Notes under the pieces: model-generated | The model's input: only the letters and a program-made list of their open reading frames with translations | Told to the model about the DNA's origin: nothing | Databases searched by the model: none | From: DATATV01 sp035551355 | GTDB taxonomy: Bacteria; Actinomycetota; Actinomycetes; Mycobacteriales; Pseudonocardiaceae | Reading direction: 5' to 3' | Assembly: GCA_035551355.1 (NCBI GenBank) | Contig: DASZNF010000095.1 | Coordinates: forward strand, 1 to 24,254 | Length of the DNA stretch: 24,254 nucleotides | Shown: piece after piece, positions 7,999 through 14,115 of the stretch | How positions within the stretch are numbered: position 1 is the first letter of the stretch | Layout: the number at the start of each line of letters is the position of its first letter | Translations under genes and position numbers: made by a program

Positions 7999-8004
7999 TA
8001 CCAA
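7991..8004. promoter_or_regulatory. DasR-like operator (dre) of nagA
   Basis: TTGGTCTATACCAA matches the core of the Streptomyces dre consensus TGGTCTAGACCA at 11 of 12 positions. DasR is a GntR/HutC repressor that controls N-acetylglucosamine genes and is released by glucosamine 6-phosphate. Its position directly before nagA, over the predicted -35, is what repression would need. The regulator gene is not in the window. Confidence 0.75.
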
Positions 8005-8008
8005 TGGC

Positions 8009-8623
8009 CTAATTTGGCGGGGCCATGATCTTCTGGAGTGCTTCCAGCGCCCGGCTGGCGGTGGACTTCACGGTGCCCTTGGAGATCCCGGCCGCGTCGG
8101 CGATCTCCGCCTCGGTCAGGTTGCCGTAGTAGCGCAGCACCAGCACCTCGCGCTGGCGCGGCGGCAACTGGCTCAGCGCCCGCACCACACCCTGGTGTTC
8201 GGCGGTCAACATGGCCAGGCTCTCGGCCGAGCGGGCGTTGGGGGCGTGCGGCGGGGTGTACTCGCGGGCGGTCTTGCGCCTGCGCAGCACGCTGCGGGAA
8301 CCGTTGACCACCGCGGTGCGCAGGTAGCCGATGGCCGCCGCGGCGTCGCGCAGGTTGCCCCAGTGCCGGTGCAGGCCGGTGAACGCCTCCTGCACCACGT
8401 CCTCTGCCGTGGCGGGTTCGTCCACCAGCAGCAGCGCGAGTCTGACCAGGCGCATGCGCTGCGTCCGGTACAGATCTTCCAATGTCATCGGCGCGGCCGC
8501 TGGTGCGGCCGCGGGGGCTTGCGCCCCGTCCAGCGCGCGCAGATGACTCAGGGTCTGCTCGACGCTGCGCTCGGCGGGGCTGCTTCCGGCTTGGTATCCG
8601 TGCTCGGACACGTCCTGTCCCAC
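8009..8623 (-). CDS. ECF sigma factor, SigE-like Streptomyces-type family
   Basis: A 204-aa sigma-70 family protein. A 45-residue Ala/Pro-rich N-terminal extension precedes region 2 (from MTLEDLYRTQRMRLVRLA through ATAEDVVQEAF and the LRRRK stretch). Region 4 occupies about residues 150-199: LPPRQREVLVLRYYGNLTEAEIA, then the helix-turn-helix ISKGTVKSTASRALEALQ. GTG at 8623 is chosen because TACCGT lies exactly 6 nt upstream; an in-frame start at 8710 would overlap the SDR gene, and GTG 8608 has a weak purine-rich sequence before it. No anti-sigma gene adjoins it: an SDR gene is upstream and nagA downstream. Target promoters are unknown. Confidence 0.88.
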   Translation of the reverse strand: MGQDVSEHGYQAGSSPAERSVEQTLSHLRALDGAQAPAAAPAAAPMTLEDLYRTQRMRLVRLALLLVDEPATAEDVVQEAFTGLHRHWGNLRDAAAAIGYLRTAVVNGSRSVLRRRKTAREYTPPHAPNARSAESLAMLTAEHQGVVRALSQLPPRQREVLVLRYYGNLTEAEIADAAGISKGTVKSTASRALEALQKIMAPPN

Positions 8624-8629
8624 GAGGGA

Positions 8630-8635
8630 ACGGTA
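8630..8635 (-). promoter_or_regulatory. -10 element for the ECF sigma gene
   Basis: Minus-strand TACCGT is 6 nt before the GTG at 8623. A GGAAC/GTTCC inverted pair overlaps it (8627-8643). Confidence 0.35.
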
Positions 8636-8660
8636 CCGGTTCCTCGCCACGGACGGGTGA

Positions 8661-9593
8661 TCAGTCCTCGTTGCGCGGTTCGCGACGGGCCGCCAGCGCG
8701 GCCGCGCCACCCGGTCCGACCGGCGCGGATGCCGCCGTGCCCCGCTGTTTCACATCGGCCAGCGCGGCCGTGTCGGCGGCCGGCACGCTGCGCTTCGCGC
8801 CCAGTTCCACGATCGGCGGCAGCAGTGCCCGCAACAGCTTGGTCAGCAGCAGGTGGGCCGGGATGTGGATGGCCCGGGACCGCCGCGCGATGCCCTTGGC
8901 GAACGCGTCGATGGCCACCTGGAGCGGGTAGGTGGTGCCCAACGGCGGCGGCATGCTCTTGCGCAGCGGGCCGAACACCGGGTGCTCGTCGGCGCTGTTG
9001 ACCATGTCAGTGGCGATCCAGGTGGGGTGCGCCACGCCGACCCGCACGCCGAGGTGGCGCACCTCCGCGCGCAGCGTGTTGCCGAACGCCTCGACCCCGG
9101 CCTTGGCCGCGTTGTAGGGGGCGTTGCCGGGGATGTGCACGACGGCGGCCATGGAGGACACGATCAGGCAGTAGCCACGGGATTCGATCAGGTGCGGCAG
9201 GGCGGTGCGCACGGTGCGCCACACGCCGAGCAGGTCGACCTCGATGACCTTCTCGAAGGCGTCCGGGTCGATGGACCGGATGAACCCGGCGGCGGCGATG
9301 CCCGCGTTGGCCATCAGCACGTCGATCCGGCCGTACTGGGCAACGACGGTGTTGACCGCGCGGCGCAGCGCGTCCCAGTCGGTGACGTCGGCCTCCACGG
9401 CGATCGCGTCCGGCCCGCATTCGGCGGCCACCGCGCGCAGCTGTTCACCCTCCAGGCCGACCAGGGCCACCTTGGCGCCCTCGTCGGCCAGGCGGCGGGC
9501 GACGCCGGCGCCGATTCCCCGGGCCGCGCCGGTGATCAGCACGACCTTTCCGCTGATCCGGCGCTTGCCGCCGAGCACGTCCAGTGGGCTCAT
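8661..9593 (-). CDS. Short-chain dehydrogenase/reductase (SDR)
   Basis: A 310-aa NAD(P)-dependent oxidoreductase of the classical SDR fold with a long C-terminal extension. The cofactor loop TGAARGIG is at 21-28, NAG at 96-98, and the catalytic Ser146/147, Tyr160 and Lys164 are in the usual SS-x(12)-YNAAK spacing. The region after residue 230 (HIPAHLLLTKLLRALLPP) is amphipathic and could touch membranes, as in mycobacterial lipid-linked SDRs; that is inference. ATG at 9593 is preferred over 9611 because TACCGT lies 6 nt upstream. An array of TACT/AGTA arms lies over the -35 region. The substrate is unknown. Confidence 0.88.
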   Translation of the reverse strand: MSPLDVLGGKRRISGKVVLITGAARGIGAGVARRLADEGAKVALVGLEGEQLRAVAAECGPDAIAVEADVTDWDALRRAVNTVVAQYGRIDVLMANAGIAAAGFIRSIDPDAFEKVIEVDLLGVWRTVRTALPHLIESRGYCLIVSSMAAVVHIPGNAPYNAAKAGVEAFGNTLRAEVRHLGVRVGVAHPTWIATDMVNSADEHPVFGPLRKSMPPPLGTTYPLQVAIDAFAKGIARRSRAIHIPAHLLLTKLLRALLPPIVELGAKRSVPAADTAALADVKQRGTAASAPVGPGGAAALAARREPRNED

Positions 9594-9599
9594 ACGACC

Positions 9600-9605
9600 A
9601 CGGTA
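9600..9605 (-). promoter_or_regulatory. -10 element for the SDR gene
   Basis: Minus-strand TACCGT lies exactly 6 nt before the ATG at 9593. No Shine-Dalgarno is visible. Confidence 0.4.
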
Positions 9606-9613
9606 ACCCAACC

Positions 9614-9640
9614 TACTGCGAGTAAGCTACTGATAGTCAG
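9614..9640. promoter_or_regulatory. Four-arm palindromic operator candidate before the SDR gene
   Basis: Alternating arms TACT (9614), AGTA (9621), TACT (9628) and AGT (9635) are separated by 3 nt and repeat every 7 bp. They create overlapping palindromes: TACTGCGAGTA (9614-9624), AGTAAGCTACT (9621-9631) and CTGATAGTCAG (9630-9640). It sits between the AKR stop and the SDR promoter, covering the -35. The layout resembles a TetR-type operator bound by two dimers; this is inference. Confidence 0.5.
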
Positions 9641-9646
9641 GCCGGC

Positions 9647-10582
9647 TCAGTCCGAGGCCGAGGTGAGCTTGGCCACCTCGGCCGCGGTCAGCCGCAGCCG
9701 CCCGACCGGCAGCAGCTCGGCCAGCTGGGCCACCGAGCGGGCGCTGGCGATCGGCGCGGCCACCGTGTCCCGGGCAGCCAGCCAGGCCAGCGAGACCGCG
9801 GCCAGGGTGGTGTCGTGCGCGGCGGCCACCTCGTCCAGCGCGGCCAGCACCCGCAGGCCCCGCTCGTCCAGGTAGGCCCGGGCGCCCTCGGCCCTCGGGC
9901 TGTCGATCGCCTCCGCGCCCGGCCGGTACTTGCCGGTCAGGAAGCCCTTGGCCAGCGCGAAATACGGCAGCGTGGCCAGCTTGTGTGCGGCCGCGAACGG
10001 CTGGATCTCCCGCTCGAATCCCGCCCGTTCGACCAGGTTGTAGTGCGGCTGGATGGCCACGTAGGGGGCGGTGCCGTTGGCCGCGGCGAACTCCAGCGAC
10101 TCGGTGATCCGCGGGATGGACACGTTCGACGCGGCCACGTGCCGGACCTTGCCCGCGCGGACCAGCTCGTCGTAGGCGGTCATGGTCTCCGCGACCGGGG
10201 TGACCTCGTCGTCGAAGTGCGCGTAGTACAGGTCGATGGTGTCCACGCCCAGCCGGCGCAGCGAGGCGTCCGCGGCGGCGCGGACGGCCTTGGCCGACAG
10301 GCCCTCGTTCGGCGGCAACCGGCTGCCCTTGGTGGCGATCACCATCCGCTCGCGGTTGCCGCGCGCGGCCAGCCACCGGCCGATGATCGTCTCGGACTCG
10401 CCGCCGGAGTTGCCCGGGACCCGGGCCATGTAGCTGTCCGCGGTGTCCACGAAGTTGCCGCCCGCCTCGGCGTAGGCGTCCAGCACGGCGAAGGAGGTCT
10501 CCTGGTCGGCCGTCCAGCCGAACACATTGCCGCCGAGGCACAGGGGGAACACGTCCAGGTCGGTGCTGCCGAGTTTCACCAT
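9647..10582 (-). CDS. Aldo/keto reductase
   Basis: A 311-aa NADPH-dependent reductase of the AKR superfamily. The catalytic tetrad is present: Asp46 and Tyr51 (NFVDTADSY), Lys85 (VIATKGS) and His122 (YYAHFDD). The C-terminal PIASARSVAQLAELL segment is the usual NADPH phosphate-binding region. Length and layout match the large YghZ/Tas-like bacterial AKRs that act on carbonyl compounds, but no substrate can be named. The ATG at 10582 has TAGGTT 6 nt upstream, suggesting a leaderless mRNA. It is divergent from the LLM oxidoreductase gene and upstream of the SDR on the same strand. Confidence 0.9.
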   Translation of the reverse strand: MVKLGSTDLDVFPLCLGGNVFGWTADQETSFAVLDAYAEAGGNFVDTADSYMARVPGNSGGESETIIGRWLAARGNRERMVIATKGSRLPPNEGLSAKAVRAAADASLRRLGVDTIDLYYAHFDDEVTPVAETMTAYDELVRAGKVRHVAASNVSIPRITESLEFAAANGTAPYVAIQPHYNLVERAGFEREIQPFAAAHKLATLPYFALAKGFLTGKYRPGAEAIDSPRAEGARAYLDERGLRVLAALDEVAAAHDTTLAAVSLAWLAARDTVAAPIASARSVAQLAELLPVGRLRLTAAEVAKLTSASD

Positions 10583-10588
10583 GTCTGG

Positions 10589-10594
10589 AACCTA
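10589..10594 (-). promoter_or_regulatory. -10 element for the aldo/keto reductase gene
   Basis: Minus-strand TAGGTT (TANNNT) lies exactly 6 nt before the ATG at 10582. Confidence 0.4.
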
Positions 10595-10694
10595 CGCCGC
10601 GACTTCGCTGTGCCCAGGGTGGCGAAGGCGGGAATGCCGCCCGGGGGCCCGGAGGTTGGCCGAGCGGGGAACCTCATTCGAGCGGAGGCGAAGT

Positions 10695-11546
10695 ATGGCA
10701 GCGGTGGAACTGGGCCGGCTGGGTGTCTGGATCGGACTTCCCGGTATCCCGGAGGTGACCGATGATCAGCTCAAGGAGTTCGCCGGGCAGGTGGAACAGG
10801 CCGGCTACGGGGCGTTCTGGGTGGGTTCGGCCAAGGCCGATTTCGCCCCGGCCGATCCCATCCTGGCCGGCACCACCCGGCTGGCGTTCGCCACCGGAAT
10901 CCTGAACACCTGGACCGAGCGGCCCGACGCGGTGGTCGCCGGTTACCGTCGGGTGCAGGCCGACTACCCCGATCGAGTGATAGCGGGGATCGGCATCGGG
11001 CACCCCGAGCGCGAGGACAACAAGCAGTACGCCAAGCCCTACGCCAGCCTCGTGCGGTACCTGGACGACGTCGCCGAGATCCCCAAGGAGCACCTGGCGC
11101 TGGCCGCGCTGGGCCCGAAGGTGCTCAAGCTGTCCGCGCAGCGCACCGCGGGCGCGCACCCGTACTTCACCACGCCGGAACACACCCGCCAGGCCCGGGA
11201 GATCCTGGGCCAGGGGGTGTTGCTGGCGCCGGAGCAGAAAGTGGTGCTGGAGACCGACGCGGCCAAGGCACGCGACATCGGCCGCCGGACCCTGGGCTTC
11301 TACCTGCGGCTGGTCAACTACCGCAACAGCTTCCTGCGGCTGGGCTTCACCGAGGCGGACTTCGCCGACGGCGGCAGCGACCGCCTGGTGGACGCCACCG
11401 TCGCCTGGGGCGACGCGGGCACCGTGGCCGCGCGCATCGCCCAACACCACCAGGCCGGCGCCGACCATGTGGCCGTTCAGGTCCTCGGCGCGGACAATCC
11501 GTTGCCCATCGCCGAGCTGCGCGAGGTCAGCGCCGCCCTGGCGTGA
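10695..11546 (+). CDS. F420-type LLM class oxidoreductase
   Basis: A 283-aa TIM-barrel protein of the luciferase-like family. The N-terminal strand LGRLGVWIGLPG, the AGYGAFWVG segment (about 37-45), ATGILNTW (about 76-83) and GIGIGHPE (about 102-109) match the probable F420-dependent subgroup (TIGR03620-like as I recognise it). F420 use is inferred from the subgroup and the actinobacterial setting. ATG at 10695 has GGAGG (10684-10688) 6 nt upstream, a strong site that excludes the longer in-frame reading from 10527. It is divergent from the AKR gene. Substrate unknown. Confidence 0.88.
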   Translation: MAAVELGRLGVWIGLPGIPEVTDDQLKEFAGQVEQAGYGAFWVGSAKADFAPADPILAGTTRLAFATGILNTWTERPDAVVAGYRRVQADYPDRVIAGIGIGHPEREDNKQYAKPYASLVRYLDDVAEIPKEHLALAALGPKVLKLSAQRTAGAHPYFTTPEHTRQAREILGQGVLLAPEQKVVLETDAAKARDIGRRTLGFYLRLVNYRNSFLRLGFTEADFADGGSDRLVDATVAWGDAGTVAARIAQHHQAGADHVAVQVLGADNPLPIAELREVSAALA

Positions 11547-11586
11547 TCTGTTCTGGAGAGTCTCGCGGGTTTCCCGGTCCGGTCGG

Positions 11587-11853
11587 TCAGTCGATGATCT
11601 CGACCGGTCCGAGGAATTCGAGGTGGGCGGCGATCCGCGGATCCGGGATCGAGGCCGTGGTCACGCAGCAGGCGCAGTCGGCCACGGTGTGGCCGTGCAG
11701 GGTGACCGAGTAGTAGTGCCGGTCGCCCCGCACCTCGGTCGGCCGCAGCAGTTCCGCCCGGATGGACTGCGGGGGGAAGTAGCGGTGCCCTTCGACCGTG
11801 ATGGTGTCGGAGCTTTCCGCGATGATCTCGCCGTTGAGTCGCGCAATCGCCAT
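11587..11853 (-). CDS. DUF427 domain protein
   Basis: An 88-aa protein. The pattern ARLNGEIIAES, EGHRYFPPQSIRAELLRPTE, HYYSVTLHG and a C-terminal IAAHLEFLGPVEIID matches DUF427, a small beta-rich family of unknown function. An ACACC-like cysteine pair (CACC) near residue 62 replaces the more usual aromatic segment. ATG at 11853 is chosen over GTG 11859 because TAACTT lies exactly 6 nt upstream of the ATG. It converges with the LLM oxidoreductase gene (40-bp gap) and is divergent from fba. Confidence 0.8.
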   Translation of the reverse strand: MAIARLNGEIIAESSDTITVEGHRYFPPQSIRAELLRPTEVRGDRHYYSVTLHGHTVADCACCVTTASIPDPRIAAHLEFLGPVEIID

Positions 11854-11859
11854 AGTCAC

Positions 11860-11865
11860 AAGTTA
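11860..11865 (-). promoter_or_regulatory. -10 element for the DUF427 gene
   Basis: Minus-strand TAACTT lies 6 nt before the ATG at 11853 and decides between two possible starts. Confidence 0.4.
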
Positions 11866-11976
11866 GCTCGATCACAAGCGATTGCGCCATACCTTGTTGA
11901 TCGATCACGCACGGCGACCACCCGGCGGGCGGACTGGGCGATTCGGGTGATGGGACGGCGCTGAGGTGTGCACCTT

Positions 11977-11982
11977 TACGAT
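11977..11982 (+). promoter_or_regulatory. Possible -10 element for fba
   Basis: TACGAT fits TANNNT and would give a leader of about 48 nt with the Shine-Dalgarno AGGAGG at 12024-12029. No clear -35. Confidence 0.35.
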
Positions 11983-12036
11983 GCAGGTACGCCTCGCCCG
12001 CAGGCCAGAATCTTTCCGTAAGCAGGAGGACGACCG

Positions 12037-13071
12037 ATGCCCATCGCCAGCCCCGAGGTCTACCGGGAGATGCTGGACCGCGCGAAGGCGAACGAGTTCG
12101 CCTACCCGGCGATCAACGTGACCTCGTCGGAGACGATCAACGCGGCCCTGCGCGGATTCGCCGAAGCCGAGAGTGACGGCATCATCCAGGTGTCCACCGG
12201 CGGCGCCGAGTTCGCGTCCGGCACCAAGGTCAAGGACATGGTCACCGGCGCGAGCGCGCTGGCCGAGTACGCCGGCGTGGTGGCCGCGAAGTATCCGGTG
12301 AACATCGCGCTGCACACCGACCACTGCCCCAAGGACAAGCTGGACACCTACGTCCGCCCGCTGATCGCGATCAGCCAGGAGCGGGTCGACAAGGGCGGTC
12401 TGCCGCTGTTCCAGTCGCACATGTGGGACGGCTCGGCGGTGCCGATCGAGGAGAACCTCACCATCGCCGCGGAGCTGCTCGACCTGGCCGCGAAGGCGCA
12501 CATCGTGCTGGAGATCGAGGTCGGCGTGGTCGGCGGCGAGGAGGACGGCGTCGCCAACGAGATCAACGAGAAGCTGTACACCTCGCCCGAGGACTACCTC
12601 AAGACGGTGGCCGCGCTGGGCACCGGGGAGAAGGGCCGTTACCTGCTGGCCGCGACCTTCGGCAACGTGCACGGCGTGTACAAGCCGGGCAACGTGAAGC
12701 TGCGCCCGGAGATCCTCAAGCAGGGCCAGGAAGTAGTCACCGAGAAGCTGGGCCTGCCCGCCGGGTCCAAGCCGTTCGACCTGGTGTTCCACGGTGGGTC
12801 CGGGTCGCTGCCGGAGGAGATCAGCGACGCGGTGAGCTACGGCGTGGTCAAGATGAACGTCGACACCGACACCCAGTACGCGTTCACCCGCCCGATCGTC
12901 GGCCACATGTTCGCCAACTACGACGGTGTGCTGAAGATCGACGGTGAGGTCGGCAACAAGAAGGTCTACGACCCGCGCAGCTACCTCAAGGCGGCCGAGC
13001 AGGGCATGGCCACCCGGGTGGCGCTGGCCTGCGAGAACCTGCGGTCCTCGGGTCGCACGCTGGCCGGCTGA
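12037..13071 (+). CDS. fbaA: Class II fructose-bisphosphate aldolase
   Basis: A 344-aa zinc-dependent aldolase that cleaves fructose 1,6-bisphosphate in glycolysis and makes it in gluconeogenesis. Zinc and active-site motifs are visible: HTDHCPKD, EIEVGVVGGEEDG, ATFGNVHGVYKPG and VFHGGSGS, followed by VKMNVDTDTQYAF for phosphate binding. Length is normal for the long class IIA form. AGGAGG at 12024-12029 sits 7 nt before the ATG. A 16-bp perfect hairpin follows the stop. The neighbourhood with DUF3151 and purA is conserved in actinobacteria. Confidence 0.97.
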   Translation: MPIASPEVYREMLDRAKANEFAYPAINVTSSETINAALRGFAEAESDGIIQVSTGGAEFASGTKVKDMVTGASALAEYAGVVAAKYPVNIALHTDHCPKDKLDTYVRPLIAISQERVDKGGLPLFQSHMWDGSAVPIEENLTIAAELLDLAAKAHIVLEIEVGVVGGEEDGVANEINEKLYTSPEDYLKTVAALGTGEKGRYLLAATFGNVHGVYKPGNVKLRPEILKQGQEVVTEKLGLPAGSKPFDLVFHGGSGSLPEEISDAVSYGVVKMNVDTDTQYAFTRPIVGHMFANYDGVLKIDGEVGNKKVYDPRSYLKAAEQGMATRVALACENLRSSGRTLAG

Positions 13072-13103
13072 GCTCCGGTTCGCCGGTTTCTGCGCTGTTT
13101 TTT

Positions 13104-13139
13104 CGTGGTCCCGGCCGGGTACGCCCGGCCGGGACCACG
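13104..13139 (+). terminator. Strong hairpin terminator after fba
   Basis: Two perfect 16-bp arms (13104-13119 and 13124-13139) surround the 4-nt loop TACG. The stem begins CGTGGTCC and is very GC-rich. A T-run precedes rather than follows the stem, so this is a tail-less actinobacterial-type terminator by inference. Confidence 0.75.
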
Positions 13140-13235
13140 TGTGTTCTCGCTTGGTCACCGGCCGGTCGCCGGAGGTGTACCCGGGTGGGTGTCGCCGGCG
13201 GGGGTGGGTCGGCTTGCCCGGGGCGTGGCCGCTGG

Positions 13236-13253
13236 ACGACCATGACTGGTCGT
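13236..13253. promoter_or_regulatory. Short palindrome before the small membrane ORF
   Basis: ACGACCA (13236-13242) and TGGTCGT (13247-13253) form a perfect 7-bp inverted repeat with a 4-nt centre, overlapping the GTG at 13252. It may be an operator or an mRNA hairpin hiding the start. Confidence 0.3.
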
Positions 13254-13341
13254 GCCGCTGCCCAAACGTCTGCTCGCGTCCGTGATCGTGCTCTGCTTGC
13301 TTCTCGGATTCGCCGGGCTCGTGTTGTCCGTGCTGCGCTAG
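13252..13341 (+). CDS. Possible 29-aa single-span membrane peptide
   Basis: GTG at 13252 opens a 29-codon frame to TAG at 13339. The product has a basic start (PLPKR), a continuous hydrophobic stretch of about 20 residues (LLASVIVLCLLLGFAGLVLS) and a basic end (LR). This layout suits a small membrane protein. No Shine-Dalgarno was seen and a stop lies just upstream at 13243. It sits alone in the 311-bp gap between fba and DUF3151. The call rests on composition only and may be chance. Confidence 0.4.
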   Translation: MPLPKRLLASVIVLCLLLGFAGLVLSVLR

Positions 13342-13370
13342 GGGCAGGCGGGCGGCCGGAGACCGGCTGC

Positions 13371-13376
13371 CAAAAT
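13371..13376 (+). promoter_or_regulatory. -10-like element for the DUF3151 gene
   Basis: CAAAAT lies exactly 6 nt before the ATG at 13383, sharing A2, A4, A5 and T6 with TATAAT. No Shine-Dalgarno. Confidence 0.35.
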
Positions 13377-13382
13377 GACGCC

Positions 13383-13802
13383 ATGACTCGTAACCTGCTC
13401 GGCCCGGAACCGACCCTGCTGCCGGAACGCACGCAGGCCCAGGCCGCGCTCGACGCCGCGACCGACCCCGAGGCGCTGACCGCGGTCGCCGCCGCGTACC
13501 CGGATTTCAGCGCGGGCTGGGCCGCGCTGGCCGAGCAATCCCTCGCCGCCGGCGAACCGGTCGCCGCCTACGCGTTCGCCCGGACCGGCTACCACCGGGG
13601 CCTGGACCAGCTGCGCCGGGCCGGCTGGAAGGGCTTTGGGCCGGTGCCCTTCGACCACCGGCCCAACCAGGGATTCCTGCGCGCGCTGGCCGCGCTGGCC
13701 ACCGCGGCGCAGCAGATCGGGGAGACCGAGGAGTACGACCGCTGCCGCCAGTTCGTGGAGGACTCCGACCCGAAGGCGGCCGGCACCCTCGGCCTGGTCT
13801 GA
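13383..13802 (+). CDS. DUF3151 domain protein
   Basis: A 139-aa soluble, alpha-helical protein restricted to actinobacteria. The family pattern is clear: NLLGPEPTLLP at the start, the AYPDFSAGWAALAE helix, YAFARTGYHRGLDQLRRAGWKG near residues 60-81, and FDHRPNQGFLRALAAL. The helical hairpins resemble TPR-like folds. Function is unknown. The homologue in M. tuberculosis (Rv0360c, as I recall) also lies between fba and purA, so a conserved but undefined link is likely. The stop lies inside a 15-bp tandem duplication. Confidence 0.9.
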   Translation: MTRNLLGPEPTLLPERTQAQAALDAATDPEALTAVAAAYPDFSAGWAALAEQSLAAGEPVAAYAFARTGYHRGLDQLRRAGWKGFGPVPFDHRPNQGFLRALAALATAAQQIGETEEYDRCRQFVEDSDPKAAGTLGLV

Positions 13803-13827
13803 GTCGGCCTGGTCTGAGTCGGCCTGG
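13791..13827. repeat. 15-bp tandem duplication over the DUF3151 stop codon
   Basis: GGCCTGGTCTGAGTC occurs at 13791-13805 and 13806-13820, with a third partial copy at 13821-13827. The unit contains the TGA stop, so a second in-frame TGA follows 15 nt later. Confidence 0.8.
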
Positions 13828-13915
13828 CGTGCGGACAGCCGGTCTGGCGAGGCCGCCCCAAGCCGACCCGGGCGCCCGCGCGCCGGCCGGAGCTTCGTTG
13901 ATCTGCCCCGCGGTG

Positions 13916-13981
13916 ATTCGCGTTTCGCGAAGCTAGTTTCTTGATTCAAGAATCTTGATTCAAGATTCGCGAAACGCGAAT
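13916..13981. repeat. AT-rich nested palindromic element
   Basis: ATTCGCGTTTCGCGAA (13916-13931) and its perfect reverse complement (13966-13981) form 16-bp outer arms. Each arm is itself a hairpin, TTCGCG-AAA-CGCGAA. Between them lie two copies of TCTTGATTCAAGA (13939-13951 and 13953-13965), each a palindrome with one central base, and these two are palindromic about base 13952. GATTC/GAATC blocks recur every 7 bp from 13943 to 13964. It lies in the 313-bp gap between the convergent DUF3151 and kinase-like genes. It could be a bidirectional terminator, a protein-bound array, or a MITE/REP-like element; nothing else in the gap was recognised. Confidence 0.85.
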
Positions 13982-14115
13982 ATGGATTCCAGTCAGGTCG
14001 TTTCGCGAGGCGCCGGGTTCGCAACGGTGGAATGCGATCCGCTCGGCGATCCGATCGGCCCGCAAGATCAGCGGGCCAAGCCGGCGGGCCAAGCCGGCCG
14101 GGCCAGTGCGCCGGG

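Noticed and set aside
6740..9001. Plus-strand open frame of 753 codons across nagA and the sigma gene
   Set aside because: It covers two well-supported minus-strand genes and their promoters, and its product is low-complexity.
13185..13382. N-terminal extension of DUF3151
   Set aside because: The extension is basic, lacks family similarity, and crosses the hydrophobic small frame; the -10-like CAAAAT and family start favour 13383.
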